Source of the DNA: Pyrus communis
Lineage: Eukaryota; Streptophyta; Magnoliopsida; Rosales; Rosaceae
Assembly: GCF_963583255.1 (NCBI RefSeq)
Contig: NC_084813.1
Location: 7,481,001-7,545,000, forward strand
Direction: 5' to 3'
DNA: 64,000 bases
The notes beneath the pieces were generated by a model that did not search any database, had not been told where the DNA came from, and saw only the letters and a list, made by a program, of their open reading frames with translations. Position numbers and translations under genes: made by a program. Positions 32,501 through 44,318 of the stretch are shown here, one piece after another (the first letter of the stretch is position 1; the number at the start of each line of letters is the position of its first letter).

Positions 32501-33492
32501 ATAAGTAAAACATGCGAGTTCAAGAGAGTTACTGCTGAGTTGTGAATAATTATGCCATACATGTGTTAAGTCATCTTAAATTAGACTTTGAACACTCAAT
32601 AATCAAATTAGGGGTTTTCCCTTTTTCACATTGAGAATGACTAATTCCCCTCAAGCTAAATGGAAGTCTGAATTCCACTCTCAAGCTTCCTCATTTTCAA
32701 GCAAAACCAGGTAAAAAAACTATTTGTTCAGGACTTCTTTCAAATACATTGAAGTTGAAGAATAAACCGTTATCATGTCTATAAAAGTTACGACTACTCA
32801 AGCAGAGTCAGGACCAAGAAATGTCATAAACCAATTAGAGATTTGCGTAAAATCCCGGCCCCGGTAAAACAACAGCATGCTCCTAAAGCCTCACCATTCT
32901 TTGCTATTAAATTAGGAACACATAAAATCCGGCACCGCATATAAAGGTAGAAAAACTCATAATTCACTCTAGTAATTTAATGATTCCAAATGATTGGAAA
33001 AAGGAAACAAAAATGACACCGGCCTCTAGTAGTAGTAGCAGCAGTAGTATTGCAGGAATGGAATGGTGAATGATTCATTTCATTATTAAAAAAGAAAAGG
33101 GTATATAGTATGTACCATCATCGAAAGCAAGCTTTACGTCTTGAGACTTTAGGGAAGCAACAAGATATTCTATGAACTCTGACCAAGACCCCCCTATGCC
33201 AATGCTGTCCCTCTGCAACTCACCAATTTCAATTTACATACATACATACATCAATAAATAAATTAGAAAATTTTGGGAGAAGAAATACCAGATCGTCGAG
33301 CTGGGAGACGGAGCGCACGGCCTCCCAGTGACTGGAGTGGAAATCGGTGACATGGATTCTGAGGTGCGCAGGACCAGCGGTGGAGCCATGGACGTGGAAC
33401 AGGAACTGCCGCGGCGGAGTCAAAGCATTAGCCGGCCCCTCCACCCTGGGCTGCCCGAATATGGGCTTCAAATCTACTTCTAACCCCTCCAT
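29531..33492 (-). CDS. PAXX-like protein of the XRCC4 superfamily (candidate NHEJ factor)
   Basis: Seven exons on the minus strand: 33492-33289, 33212-33116, 31437-31276, 31042-30996, 30492-30366, 29778-29715, 29582-29531. All have GT-AG borders and matching phases, giving 250 residues. The N-terminal half looks like an XRCC4-type head: FLFHVHGS, then HLRIHVTDFHSSHW, which resembles the strand and VTD...W motif of PAXX, then LRDSIGIGGSWSEFIEYL. A short coiled coil follows (about 150-190, EEQQRSVELSKVISAEKEKN), then a linker. The tail is basic (EKRAARDAN, AYRRAKVR) and ends in GAVLQDTEDEHK, which resembles the acidic Ku-binding tail of PAXX and XLF. PAXX is a small nuclear scaffold that binds Ku at DNA ends; human PAXX is 204 residues. 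Assignment rests on motif pattern and length only. It could be another XRCC4-family member. Confidence 0.7.
32191..32211. repeat. 21-base poly(G) run in an intron
   Basis: An uninterrupted G run inside the long second intron (31438-33115) of the PAXX-like gene. Such a run could fold as a G-quadruplex on the plus strand and is also a common place for assembly length errors. Confidence 0.9.
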
Positions 33493-34940
33493 TTTTTGGC
33501 TTCAAATCCTCCATCCCAAGCTCATCTTTACCAATTTGCGTTAGTGGCTTCGAAGATCTGACCTCGTCGGGTCGATTGGCAATTCTAGCGTCGAATATGG
33601 AGTTGTCGATCTCAATCTGCAGATGTTAATCCGCTGTTACAATTGTTGGGGGAGGGGATGGACGGCGAGGGAAATTGATTTTGCCGGTTGGCCTTGGGAA
33701 TCGTTGTGTGGAATGAACGAGGGAGAGTAGGTTCGTTTGGGAGAGGAATAAGAATGAACGACGGCGTTTTGATTTCTTTTTCCGTTTTTTTGTTTTTGTT
33801 TTTGTTTTGAAGTTTCATTCAAAATATATGGGCACGTTTGTTTGGCCTTACTAAGTTTTACTAGACTGGAGTGGGTTACTAGTTCGTTTTGGTACGAGAA
33901 AGAGACCGACTTTAATGGGATTAAGTCGAACTCTAGTAGACTAAATCCTTTGCTACGCGGCCTTCACGAGACTCCCCTCCCCCAAAAGGAGAGGATTGTT
34001 AATCCCGTCTCCAACACCTGCTTCACTTCGCCTCAGACTCGTTGTCTGCTTCAGTTGGGGTCAGCGGCAATTCCTCTTTTTCTTGAGCATTTTGTCTAAA
34101 GCTATATGAGCTTCTATCTTAGTTTTTTTGAATAGTTGTCTCAAATTTGGGTGGTATGCGCATCTTGTATTTTCTTCTAGTTTATGTTTTTCCTTTCTCT
34201 CTTTCTTGATCTATAGATTTTCATCTTCCTCCACCACTTTCTTTCATCCTTGCCACATCCACCTCATCTCCTTAGCACTTGTTTTGCTTCTTACCTCAGA
34301 TCTCAAGCCCTAGATTTATCAAATTTTACTCTCTCTTTGCCTTATATTGTTGTTGATTCTCATCCCAGTCCTTACCACATTTGTGGATTCAAGTCTATGG
34401 TGGTTCTTTTCCTTGATCGATTGAGAATGACGTAGGTTGGCTCAAGTATGAAACTCCAATCCCATCTTCTACAGATGTCTTGTCGAGGCTTGTTCTTTGC
34501 CTATTCCTTACTTGCTACAATGGTGGCAGCGGTTCTTGTGATAGAGGAGTAGTTAGGATTTCTAGAGTTTGTTCTTTTGTTTTGGGCTTAAATCCTTGTA
34601 TTGGCTCTTTATTTGTTGCTTAGCTGGTTCATATCTTTGATTAGTACTTCACTTTGTAAATGGACCAATTGATATACCTTTGTTTACGACAATAAATTAC
34701 CATTTCCTTCCACACAAAAAAAAAAACTGTTTCTTTCTTTTGACCTCTTCAATTATACCGACTGAAACCTCTTACCCTCGATCTGTTTTGTTACCATTCA
34801 ATAGCTACATAACCTTTGTGGTTGCAATCTTTGTACTATTGAGTGGGTATATGTGTGTGTTTTTGAGTCCTAACTTATAAAATAAACACCAAAACAAAAC
34901 ATAAAGTGCGTAACAACACCAACTCCCATGTTGCTGTGTA
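33493..34940. other. Shared upstream region and possible retroposon tail
   Basis: The first 150 bases are the probable leader and promoter of the PAXX-like gene, with two short upstream ATGs in other frames near 33500-33530. From 33831 the word GGGCACGTTTGTTTGGCC looks like a transposon end, but its partner was not found. A poly(A) run at 34717-34727 after AATAAA at 34690 looks like the 3' end of a retroposed transcript. No gene is supported. Confidence 0.4.
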
Positions 34941-35363
34941 GGCTTTGATCCTAAATGGTCTTGTCCTCCACCCGGGAGGCTCAAACTTAATGTGGATGGA
35001 GCCTGGTGCGAGAAGACTAATCTGGGTGGTGTGGGGTTGATATTTCGGGATGCACATGGAACTTGTGTGGCTGCTGCGAGTAGAAGATTTGGGGATATCT
35101 TCTCTTCTATTCACATTGAAGCACTTGCAACTAGAGAGGGTCTTTTGATGGCGATCGAAAGGGATTTTCAAAATATTTTGTTGGAAAGTGATTCGCTTCA
35201 GATCACTTACGCATTAAAGGAGTCTTCTATGAATATGTCTACTACCGGACCTATCATTGAAGATGCCAAATCCTTATTGCACTTGGTCATTGAAGCTATT
35301 GTGTCCCATGTTCGTCATCAAACTAACTTTGTTGCCCATAGGCTTGCTCGTTTTGCCCTCTAA
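34941..35363 (+). pseudogene. Isolated RNase H-like domain, probably from a non-LTR retrotransposon
   Basis: An open frame of about 140 residues matching the plant RVT_3-type RNase H fold. The motifs LNVDGAW (first Asp), IEALATREGL (Glu) and LLESDSLQ (second Asp) are followed by a late NFVAHRLARFAL. The catalytic pattern therefore looks intact, yet there is no upstream reverse transcriptase or endonuclease. It is preceded by GCTGTGTAG, which could be a splice acceptor, and followed by an AT-rich tail. In plants such domains are usually the C-terminal part of L1-type LINEs, and sometimes stand-alone genes. I favour a LINE remnant. Confidence 0.6.
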
Positions 35364-36595
35364 GGAGGTGATTGTACTTGGTTTGATGAAACCCCCTCAT
35401 TGATTTGTGATATAATTGATTGAGGAGGATCTCTTCATCCTTTGTACTGAGTAGCCTATTCATGGTTTTTAATGAAATCATATTGTATTTTATCATAAAT
35501 GAAATTTTTTTTAAAAAAATTAACTTTAAAATTCAATTTCAACACAATAATTTGATAAGCTTGCTAGGGTTGACAAACAAATAAGTGTTCATACAAATTT
35601 CACATTCATCAATCATTATTGTAATTTAAATCCCTACTCAATCAAGTGACTACTGACTTGTCATGTTTCAGGGTCTATCAACGCGTTTGACAACAAATCT
35701 ATAGGAGCATTAGAAATCGTGGTTTCCTTGTGGCATATTCAACAACTGTCTCCTTATCTTTCTCGTCCCGCCCAAGAAAATCCAGTGTCTTCACATTGAC
35801 AAGTTACAACTTTTCATCACTCAATATCTTTTCCATGCATGTTTTCAAAGAATCAAAAAAGAATTTTGAGAAAATTAGAGCAAAAGTCTATGAACTTTGG
35901 CGCAATTACAGCTTTAGTCTTTAAGCTAGATATTCGTAGGTATTGGTCCTTAAACTTGTTATAACTATGTTAGAACTTTCATTCAATTTTTTTTTGTTTT
36001 AAACCTTTTATTTTGAATGGAAGTTCTAATAGAGTTTGTTAAAAGGAACATTGTTCCACATTATAACAAGTTCAAGAACCAATACTCACGGATTTTTAGT
36101 TCAGGAATCAAAGCTCCAATTAAGTTAAAGTTGAGGATCATTACTACAATTACCTCGAAATAGTTTTACAGCACGTCTCATTTTCTTGTGGCCTCCTAAA
36201 CCCTAATCAACCAACAACAGGGACGTACGCCAAGGGAATCCCATGTCAAGCACTCTAGGTAAAATCTGTAACAATATGTATGCCTTGGGCTAGCTTATAC
36301 ATATGCTTATTGAGCCATCTTCCAAACAACAGAGCATTTTTTTTATCGAAGGATAAATTTTATTGAAAATTACGCGTAATCAAATAGTTAGACCATCTTC
36401 AATTATTGGATTAAAACTTACAATTTTTAACTCAAAAAATTTAGGTTTTAACCCAGAAATAGTTTTTCTCCTACAAACCTTCTGGCTTAAATTTTTAGTC
36501 AAAGATTATTAAAGAATAAATTTAGGATAATTTTTTTTCTTAAAGTAACATTTGAAAAGAAAAAAAATTATGCAGACTATCCTAATTTAATTTTA
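35364..36595. other. AT-rich spacer
   Basis: No coding frame of weight and no recognisable RNA gene. A segment around 35870-36160 has inverted words (AACTTGTTATAA and TTATAACAAGTTC) typical of a small degraded transposon, but I could not fix its ends. Confidence 0.35.
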
Positions 36596-36730
36596 TAAAC
36601 ATTTTAACAAAAAAAACCACATTTTAACACTAAAAAGTCAATCCTGGTACTATTCACTTTACCATTTATTTTGTTTTTATTGTTAAACTCAAAATTTTCA
36701 AACTATTTTCATTAGTTTCCTTAAGTTAAA
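36596..36730. mobile_element. AT-rich MITE, second family member
   Basis: Shares TTTTTAGTGT-type and AATCCTGGTACTATTCA words with the element at 22071-22241, in opposite orientation, followed by AACTCAAAATTTTCAAAC and CATTAGTTT. It is truncated or diverged at the ends. Confidence 0.6.
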
Positions 36731-37136
36731 ACCTAAAATTTGAGTTTTACTCCAAAAATTAAAGTAAATCTTACATTAGCGTCGGCAGCTAAGATGTTAA
36801 ACAACCACATCGGCTCAAAATGATCCCAAGAAAACAGCCCGCCTCCTTCCAAACACCAGAGCATGCTTTTATACGTTGCTTGCTGTATAACAGCTAAGAT
36901 ACCAGCCAGAGTTTGGAACAAAGGAAGTTCACGTGCTGTTTGTTATGCAAAATACAACAAACAGCGATCTATGGACAAAAGAATACAAGCATTAATTGGA
37001 TCAAGAATCGGCAATATCCCATCACCTTCTTATATTGTATGTATCTGCATTTGTCAACTTTCCCAAGATGATGATTCTTTCCTTTTTTATCTTTCCTTTT
37101 TCAAGCTATTTTACCATTCTTCTTTTCATCAATTTA

Positions 37137-37380
37137 TTTTAAGGTGCAAAAAGAGGACAACTAGTGGCAAGTTATGGTTATCCATCTTTTCCGGATCTGG
37201 AGACGCTATGGAGAAGTTATCCACTTCTTCTGGGTCTGGAGAGGTTATGGAGAATTTCACCATGCCAGTGGCCATAGTGAGACCTACCAGCTTAGAGCAT
37301 CGAACCCGGGACCTCCACATTTGTTTGTTTATTAGGAAGCCGCAATCTGCGGCCTTACCACTGGGCCACTTGTTGTGGTT
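37137..37380 (-). mobile_element. tRNA-derived SINE with 9-bp target duplication and inner repeat
   Basis: On the minus strand the element begins near a perfect A box (TGGCCCAGTGG) and has a B box in CCCGGGTTCGATGC. It is framed by perfect 9-bp repeats ATCAATTTA at 37128-37136 and 37381-37389. Its 3' half carries a diverged tandem duplication built on the words TCTCCAGA and CTTCTCCATA. The plus-strand open frame over this region is a shadow of the SINE, not a gene. Confidence 0.8.
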
Positions 37381-37628
37381 ATCAATTTAGGTAATCTAAT
37401 CGTTTTTTTTAGTACATCTATATTTTACACTATAGGAAGGGGGAGTTCGGCGAAACCACACAATGGACAGCCTAATTTGACATCGAATTTGCCATCCACG
37501 ATATTCACATCTAAGACCTCTCACTTCCAAGTAAAGAGGAATACCACCAGATCATAATACTGAATGGTCGGTAATCTAATTGTTCAATCCCCCAATTTCT
37601 ATCTGTTTGGTAAGGCTAGGGTTGATTG

Positions 37629-37839
37629 GGACAAGGATTGTCTGCCCTCCCACTTCCGGTGCCCTCCTGTTTTGTGTGGTCACGGTTAAGCCACATCAAC
37701 ATTTTATATTATTTTTTTTATAGAGATAATAAGACAAAAATGAATAGTAATATAAAATGTTGTCGTGGTTTAACCATGACCGAACAAATAGGAGGACACA
37801 GAAGGGCACCAGAAGTGGAAGGGCAGACAATCCTTGTCC
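37629..37839. mobile_element. Mutator-like MITE, copy 2
   Basis: Same family as 21369-21589: ends GGACAAGGATTGTCTGCCC and its inverse, and the inner word CACGGTTAAGCCACATCAAC. It is 211 bp. Flanks GGTTGATTG (37620) and GGTAGATTG (37840) agree at 8 of 9 positions, a slightly decayed 9-bp target duplication. Confidence 0.78.
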
Positions 37840-37848
37840 GGTAGATTG

Positions 37849-39395
37849 AGGTTCTAGATTTGTGTATAATCATGCAAGTACGATTATCACCGAATGGCAT
37901 TGTACCTTTTTTTTCCCAAAAAAATGAGGCATGTACTACATTTACGATTACGAACCATATTGTTGATCATGTTTTTCTGATAGGAGTGAAATCCTCTAAT
38001 ATACCTCTTTGAAAATGGTGGTGCATATTTATATTTCACATGAAATATTTTTCTTGTTGAACGCCGTCTTCAATGCTCAGACTCAAATATAAGTTAGGGC
38101 CTCTCTAATGCATTAGGAATTTTTTTTTTTTCGTTCTTGAATAATAATGCCTCAGAAACTCAAAACTCAAATTTGATTTTTATCATAACTCACTACAAGA
38201 AAATTTACAATGGGAACTAATATTAGTCATATAAAACAAACTAGGTAAAATATCTATCGACTGCTAATAACTCAATAAATATTCCACTTATACACTATTA
38301 CTAGCCTATAGTCCTGGGCTGGAGATGACTTTAGTGGCTATAACTCAATAGCTCAAACTCTTGGTTAATAATAAACCTCCCTTACCACTTTTGGACCTTA
38401 AATATTGCAAATTTGAGTATTGCATATATAGAAGATGGCCTTAAGCATGGGTAATGCTAGCGAGATTAAATTTGTAAACAAAATTTTGAAAATTAAAGGA
38501 CATGAAAGTTGATGATTGATTTACTACTTAAGCGTTGATAAACATGCTTATTCTTATTGGTGACATATCATTTAGTTTACAAATTTAGTCTCCCTATCAT
38601 TACCCATATATATTTCTCCTAGTTTTACCATGCCCAAACTTTTAGAGGGAGAGAGAATTTTCTGTTAGGAGTCCCTTTCATCTTGGGTGGTGTTATAATG
38701 AATTTTGTTCTCCATGCCAGAGAGTAAAGCGTTGTGTGTCATAGGAAGGAATATTTCACTATTTTGCAATTATAACATTTGTCCTCTCTCTCTCCTCTCC
38801 CCCACCCCCACTCTTCTTTCTCCCTCTCTTCTATCCATGCATCTTCCTCCTCACCCATCCATCCTTCTAGCTCTCTCGGACAGTTATACCATACGTTATT
38901 ACTTAAATCTGAAGCCACCCATGTCCTTTTCTCGTGTTCACATTAACTAATCTAAGGGCATTCTTGCCAATTTAGCTTTGTGTCAGTAAAAGATTTTTCT
39001 CTGTACTTACAACACTATTGTCATTTAATATTATGGTCTAATAGAATTTTTTTTATTTGTAAGTCAAGGGTCTTAAGGTTCAATTCTTGCCAAAGGCGAA
39101 TTTGGACCACATTATTGCTAGTTAATTGAGAGCTCACTTCACTATCTCCTTAGTATAAATAATATCGTTTGTTAAAAAAAATTATATTGTTATTGATGTT
39201 ACAATTCTTAGATTGTAATACATGTATTGATAACACGTAAAAAAAATCCATCATTATCCGTGTTTGAGGTACACATATAAATTCATCCATACGAAACACC
39301 AAAAATCACTTTTACTACTCTATCATGTCAAGTGTAAATACATCAAGTATATATATCCCATTAACCAGACATTCTATTTACCACTGCATCAAAAA
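37849..39395. other. Spacer upstream of the NPH3-family gene
   Basis: AT-rich. I searched it for an upstream BTB-coding exon and found none. At about 39050-39175 the word AGGTTCAATTCTTGCCAAAGG resembles a SINE B box and its following bases. No firm gene. Confidence 0.4.
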
Positions 39396-42060
39396 ATGAT
39401 GAAGAACCCAGACTTGGAAGAATCCATCAGTTTCCCGGGAAAACCCTCCCAATTCGCTGCGGAATGCTGGTTCGATGATGCATGCATACTCGACATGGAC
39501 TACTTTGTCAAAACCCTAGCCGGAATTCAAGCCAAAGGTGTACGTCCAGACCTCATCGGTTCCATAATCACCCACTACGCATCCAAATGGCTCCCGGACC
39601 TCTCCGGCGACAGCAACATTTCCGACCAAAAGAACCTAACCAACTTCTCATCCTCTCCTGAAAGCATCACCGGCTTGTGGATGAGAAAACGCTTCTTCGT
39701 CGAAACCCTAGTGGGAGTCCTCCCTCCCGAGAAGGACTCCATCCCATGCAACTTCCTCCTCCGCTTGCTCCGCACCGCCAACATGGTGGCTGTGGAGCCC
39801 GCGTACCGAGCGGAGCTGGAGAAGAGGATATCGTGGCAGCTGGACCAAGCCTCGCTGAAAGAGCTCATGATACCGTCTTTTAGTCACACCTGTGGGACTT
39901 TGTTGGATGTCGAGCTTGTGACTAGGTTAGTTAAGAGGTTTGTGAACTTGGATGAGGCGGCTAAGAGCGGAGCCGCCATGGTGAAGGTGTCGAAGCTCGT
40001 GGATTGTTATCTCGCCGAGGCCGCCCTGGATGCGAATTTGAGTTTGAATGAGTTTGGAGCGCTTGCTGGGGCTCTGCCTAGCCATTCGCGTGCCACTGAC
40101 GATGGCTTGTACCGAGCAATTGATACATATCTCAAAGTAAGTTCTTATAGTATTTGATTGATTAGGGTTCAGTTGTTTCTGCACTTTGTTCCAACAAATA
40201 ATTTCCAGTGTGTTTTTTTAAACGTGGAATGCGAACAACAACATCCCATAATTCAACTATTAATTACTTAATTTGGTTAGACTAATTGATAAATAATAGG
40301 TTTGTGTTCAATGAAAAAAAAAAAAATCAATTATTGGTTTCCAATTTTTGGGTTTTTTTTTTTTAGCAAACTATATTATCACACTAGGGGGAGTGGGTGG
40401 ACTTAGTTTCACAATGGATTACAAGTAATGTGGTTTTAATTCAACTTCGGCGAAAATAGAACCTAAATATAGACCGTAGTTTTAAATGACTCCAATTTTT
40501 GGATATTAGCTAAGACAGTATGAATGAGTGTGAATACATATATATGTGTTTTATTGAAAAGAATGTAACGAAAGAAATGAAGGGTGAAGACATGACATGA
40601 AAAAGGAATCTTATCTCTCTGCGTTCTAAATGTATAATACATGGCTGTGTTGTCACAATCAAGTGAGTTATGTGAAAGGGTTTTAGGCTTTAGGTGGATA
40701 TATTCCCATACGACTAGTAAATTAATGTAAATGCCCTTTGTTTCGTGATAGACAGTGGCCGGTCCCAGAGTTTTCTGACTTCTGTTTTTTCTGTTGTTCA
40801 ATTGTGAGCAATGAGCCCAATGGGTTTTTATTACGTAGAAAATTATCATTGAAATTTTACAGAGGTTTTTTAGTGTGCCTTGCACAAACACATACGTTAT
40901 ATATTATTATATAAGTAGTGGAGGGACACTTAAAAAAAAAAATTTCCCTTCATTTGTATATTTACATATGGCATATAGGCACACTGAAAAATCTCTCAAA
41001 AGTTTTTTGGCTTTAAAGAGATGGACTTGTAGGTGTTTAGCTGAGAAATATTATATTTGTAGGGTTTATGTACAAATATTATAGTTGTTGTTTAATTGAT
41101 ATGAGGGTTTCGACAATCTGGTGACATAATACGTAAAATCTCTAAAAATAAAATCACTCAGACATTGCATATTTCAAGTGAACCCAATTCTAGTGTACCT
41201 GTAGATTAAATAACATTATTATTTCCTTCACAAACTCAACTGATCCTGCATGCAACTCAATCCAAAATAAGTAAACTTGAGAATTTATATGTTATACAGT
41301 AGTTAATATAAAAGGGGTTGATGTTATTTGGGTGGCTAATACAAAAAGTGAGATTCTTTGTATTTGGCCACGCTTTTCCAGCCACTTTTTGACTTTTTAT
41401 TTTTTATGTTTTCGTATTAAGCTATTACAACAACAGCTACTCTTGCTCAGTGATTGTTGCCCTTTTTTTCTTAGTGACATATCAATATGCAACCATATAT
41501 AATTCCCATCATGACAGGCACATCCTGGAGTCTCCAAGCAAGATCGAAAGAATCTTTGTAGACTAATCGACAGTCGAAAACTCTCCCCAGAGGCATCTCT
41601 CCATGCAGCACAAAACGATCGCCTGCCTGTCCGAGCAGTAATCCAAGTCCTCTTCTCAGAGCAGAGCAAGCTTCACAGGAACATTGATTGGAGTGGCTCA
41701 TTCAGCGGTAGCGCCAGAAGCCCGAACCCCTTTCTTGACCAGTCAGCACGGTGCTTTTCGAAGCGTGAAATGAGTACAATGCAGATGGAGATAAGGAACT
41801 TGAAGGAAGATGTGCTTAGGCTTCAAAACCAGTGCAACTCCATGCAAGTACAGGCAGAGAGGAAAGACAAAAAGAAAGGGTTATTTAAGTGGACTAGGAA
41901 TTTGGGGATTATGCCTTCTTTTAGGGGTCATGTGGGCGTCGTGAAGATTAATGAGGCTGGAGATGGGGAGGTTGGGTATGGGAAACAAACGCCAGTTGAT
42001 ATGAAGACCATGCTTGTTAGAGCTAGGGCTACTCCAAAGTGGAGGAAATCTGTATCTTGA
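39396..42060 (+). CDS. NPH3-family protein without a visible BTB domain
   Basis: Two exons, 39396-40136 and 41518-42060, GT-AG, joined in phase 0 into 427 residues. The NPH3 domain starts almost at once (CWFDDACILDMDYFVKTL) and continues through ITHYASKWLPDL, LLRLLRTANMVAVEPAYR, LYRAIDTYLK, AHPGVSKQDRKNLCRLID, LSPEASLHAAQNDRLPVR and VIQVLFSEQ. A coiled coil follows (about 310-345, MQMEIRNLKEDVLRLQNQ), then a basic tail. Most family members carry an N-terminal BTB domain and act as membrane-associated adaptors in phototropism or auxin transport. Here it is missing, although a far-upstream exon hidden by transposons cannot be ruled out. The C-terminus WRKSVS resembles the NPH3 C-terminus, where the third-last serine binds 14-3-3 proteins. 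The start was set at the first of two adjacent ATGs; the frame is open upstream without ATG. Confidence 0.88.
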
Positions 42061-43282
42061 ATGTGAGAGAAAGAGTTGGGGGTTAATGGGTTTTTTTTGT
42101 ATTCATTTGTTTTACGTACCTTTTATGTTGTATGTTTTTTTTATTGTGTGTTGTGACATTAGAAGTAATAAGGGTGATGATAACCGTTAGTTCTGCACAA
42201 TATGTTCATGTACAAATTTACATAAAATCAATTTGGAACCCTCTAAGTCAAGGATCTTGTTAGACTTCGTATGATCATCTCAAAAAAGAAGTTTCGTACA
42301 TATAGTTTATTTTGTCTAAGTTTAGAAGGGATGATACATCAGAACACCCCCCTTCCCACCAACTTTGGGTTCGAGTGGCATTTCACCCCTAACGACAACT
42401 CATCCACTGATTCTTCAACATCAGTCGGTTCAGACCTCCACTTAGTTTCTGTCACGCCTCGAGCCCGAAAAAATTTATTTTCGGGAAATAGTTCCAATGA
42501 TAGGCCCAATTCAATTTATATATACAAAACATAAGATTTCCTTTTATAATAAAATTCCAAACTCCTTACTTAGTTCAACTTCTCAAGCAAAGCTTTGTCT
42601 CGTTTATTTAATCTCACTTATTGTATGGCTGCATCTAACGTCACGTTAGACTGCCTACGGATTCTAAACAGGGATCAAGCCATTCGTAGTTCACATTTCC
42701 AAAAATTCAAACCAAATCCAAATATATTCATTTAATCCAACGTATACCACAGTGGTATTAATATTCAAACCATAGCAGTTAGATCTCAAAAGTAGACCTG
42801 GCATTCGTGTCGTGTTTCTCGTGTTCGTGTTGTGTTCGTGTCATACCTAATAGCTTAACAGGTCGTGTCGTGTAATACCCATTAAAGTAAACGGGTAATA
42901 TAACCCGACCCGAAATCAACCCGTTAATATTTTCAAGTAATATGACCCGACCCGTTACCCGTTAAGAAAAATATTTTTTAAATCAATAAAAATGAAAATG
43001 AAAAACATAATTTGACCCAAAAAAATGTAAAACATAATACCAAATTTCGGAGATGACCCCTTAATGAAACTTGTAAAGCTTTTCATTACGTGTGATTACA
43101 TTTTTCACACTTCTACAATAATTATTATTATTTTTATTAATTTTTTCACTCAAATAAATAACATTGTTCATGAGATTTGGAGGGTTTTAAAAATCTAAAC
43201 GACCACGTAACCTCGCCAATGGAACTCAAAGCTTACATGTTATTCATTTTACAAAATCCTCAATTTTCATAGATCATCATGA

Positions 43283-44300
43283 CATAAGATTTTGTGGTAT
43301 CCACTTCTGTAAATATTTTAAATTGACGATCAAATTAGTTCATTGTATTCATATAGGATCAAGGAGTGTAGCTGTAAAAAATCATCAAAATCGGAGTTAA
43401 AATAACCGTTAAATCGTGATTTTTCGTTTATAACCGTCGAAAAGTTTTATCTTGTTACTTGATCTCTAAATGTTTGTTTTTTGCAATTTTTGGCGTATGT
43501 GATCTCGAAGCATATAGAAACAAGTTTGACGGTTGGATCATTGAAATTAGTTTCATAGGATGCGTATCCCATCGAAACGATACATTAACTAACACTTCGA
43601 GTTTATTTATACTTTTATTAAGTATAACATAAGATTTTGTGGTATATCCACTAGTGTAAATATTTTAAATTGAAGATCAAATTCATTCATTGTATTCATA
43701 TAAGGTCAAGGAGTATAGCTGTAAAAAATCATCAAAATCGAAGTTAAAATAACCGTTAAATCGTGATTTTTTGTTTATAACCGTCGAAAAGTTTTTTTTG
43801 TTTTGTTACTTAATTTCTGAATGTTTGTTTTTTGCAATTTTTGGTGTATGTGATCTCGAAGCATATATAACAAGTTTGACGGTTGGATCGTTGAAATTAG
43901 TTTCGTAGAATGCGTATCCTATCAAAATGATAGATTCACTAACACTTAAGAGTTTATTTATACTTTCATCAAGTATAACACAAGATTTTGTGGTATCCAC
44001 TAGTGTAAATATTTTAAATTGAAGATCGAATTCATTCATTGTATTCATATAGGGTCAAGGAGTGTAGCTATAAAAAATCATCAAAATCAGAGTTAAAAAT
44101 AACTGTTAAATCGTGATTTTTCGTTTATAACCGTTGAAAAGTTTTGTCTCGTTACTTGATCTCTGAATGTTTATTTTTTGCAAATTTTGGCGTATGCGAT
44201 CTCGAAGCATATATAAAAAAGATTGACGGTTGGATCATTGAAATTAGATTCATAGGATGTGTATCCCATCAAAACGATACATTAACTAACACTTAGAGTT
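43283..44300. repeat. Three tandem ~350-bp repeats inside the hAT-like element
   Basis: Units start at 43283, 43628 and 43979, each with AAGATTTTGTGGTAT and later TTTGACGGTTGGATC or a near match. Periods are 345 and 351 bases. Likeness is high but not perfect, so the amplification is not brand new. Confidence 0.85.
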
Positions 44301-44318
44301 TCTTTGGGTTAAATATTA

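Noticed and set aside
37280..37380. A tRNA gene suggested by A and B boxes
   Set aside because: The spacing and the extra 3' sequence do not give a cloverleaf, and the 9-bp duplications show a SINE.
36863..37390. A 175-residue plus-strand frame
   Set aside because: It overlaps a SINE with clear target duplications and has no recognisable domain.
37849..39395. A BTB exon for the NPH3-family gene
   Set aside because: I looked for BTB-type motifs in the plus-strand frames and found none. The 81-residue frame at 38705-38950 has no BTB features.
43283..44300. A CRISPR-like or satellite array
   Set aside because: Only three ~350-bp units without spacer structure, inside a transposon in a plant genome.
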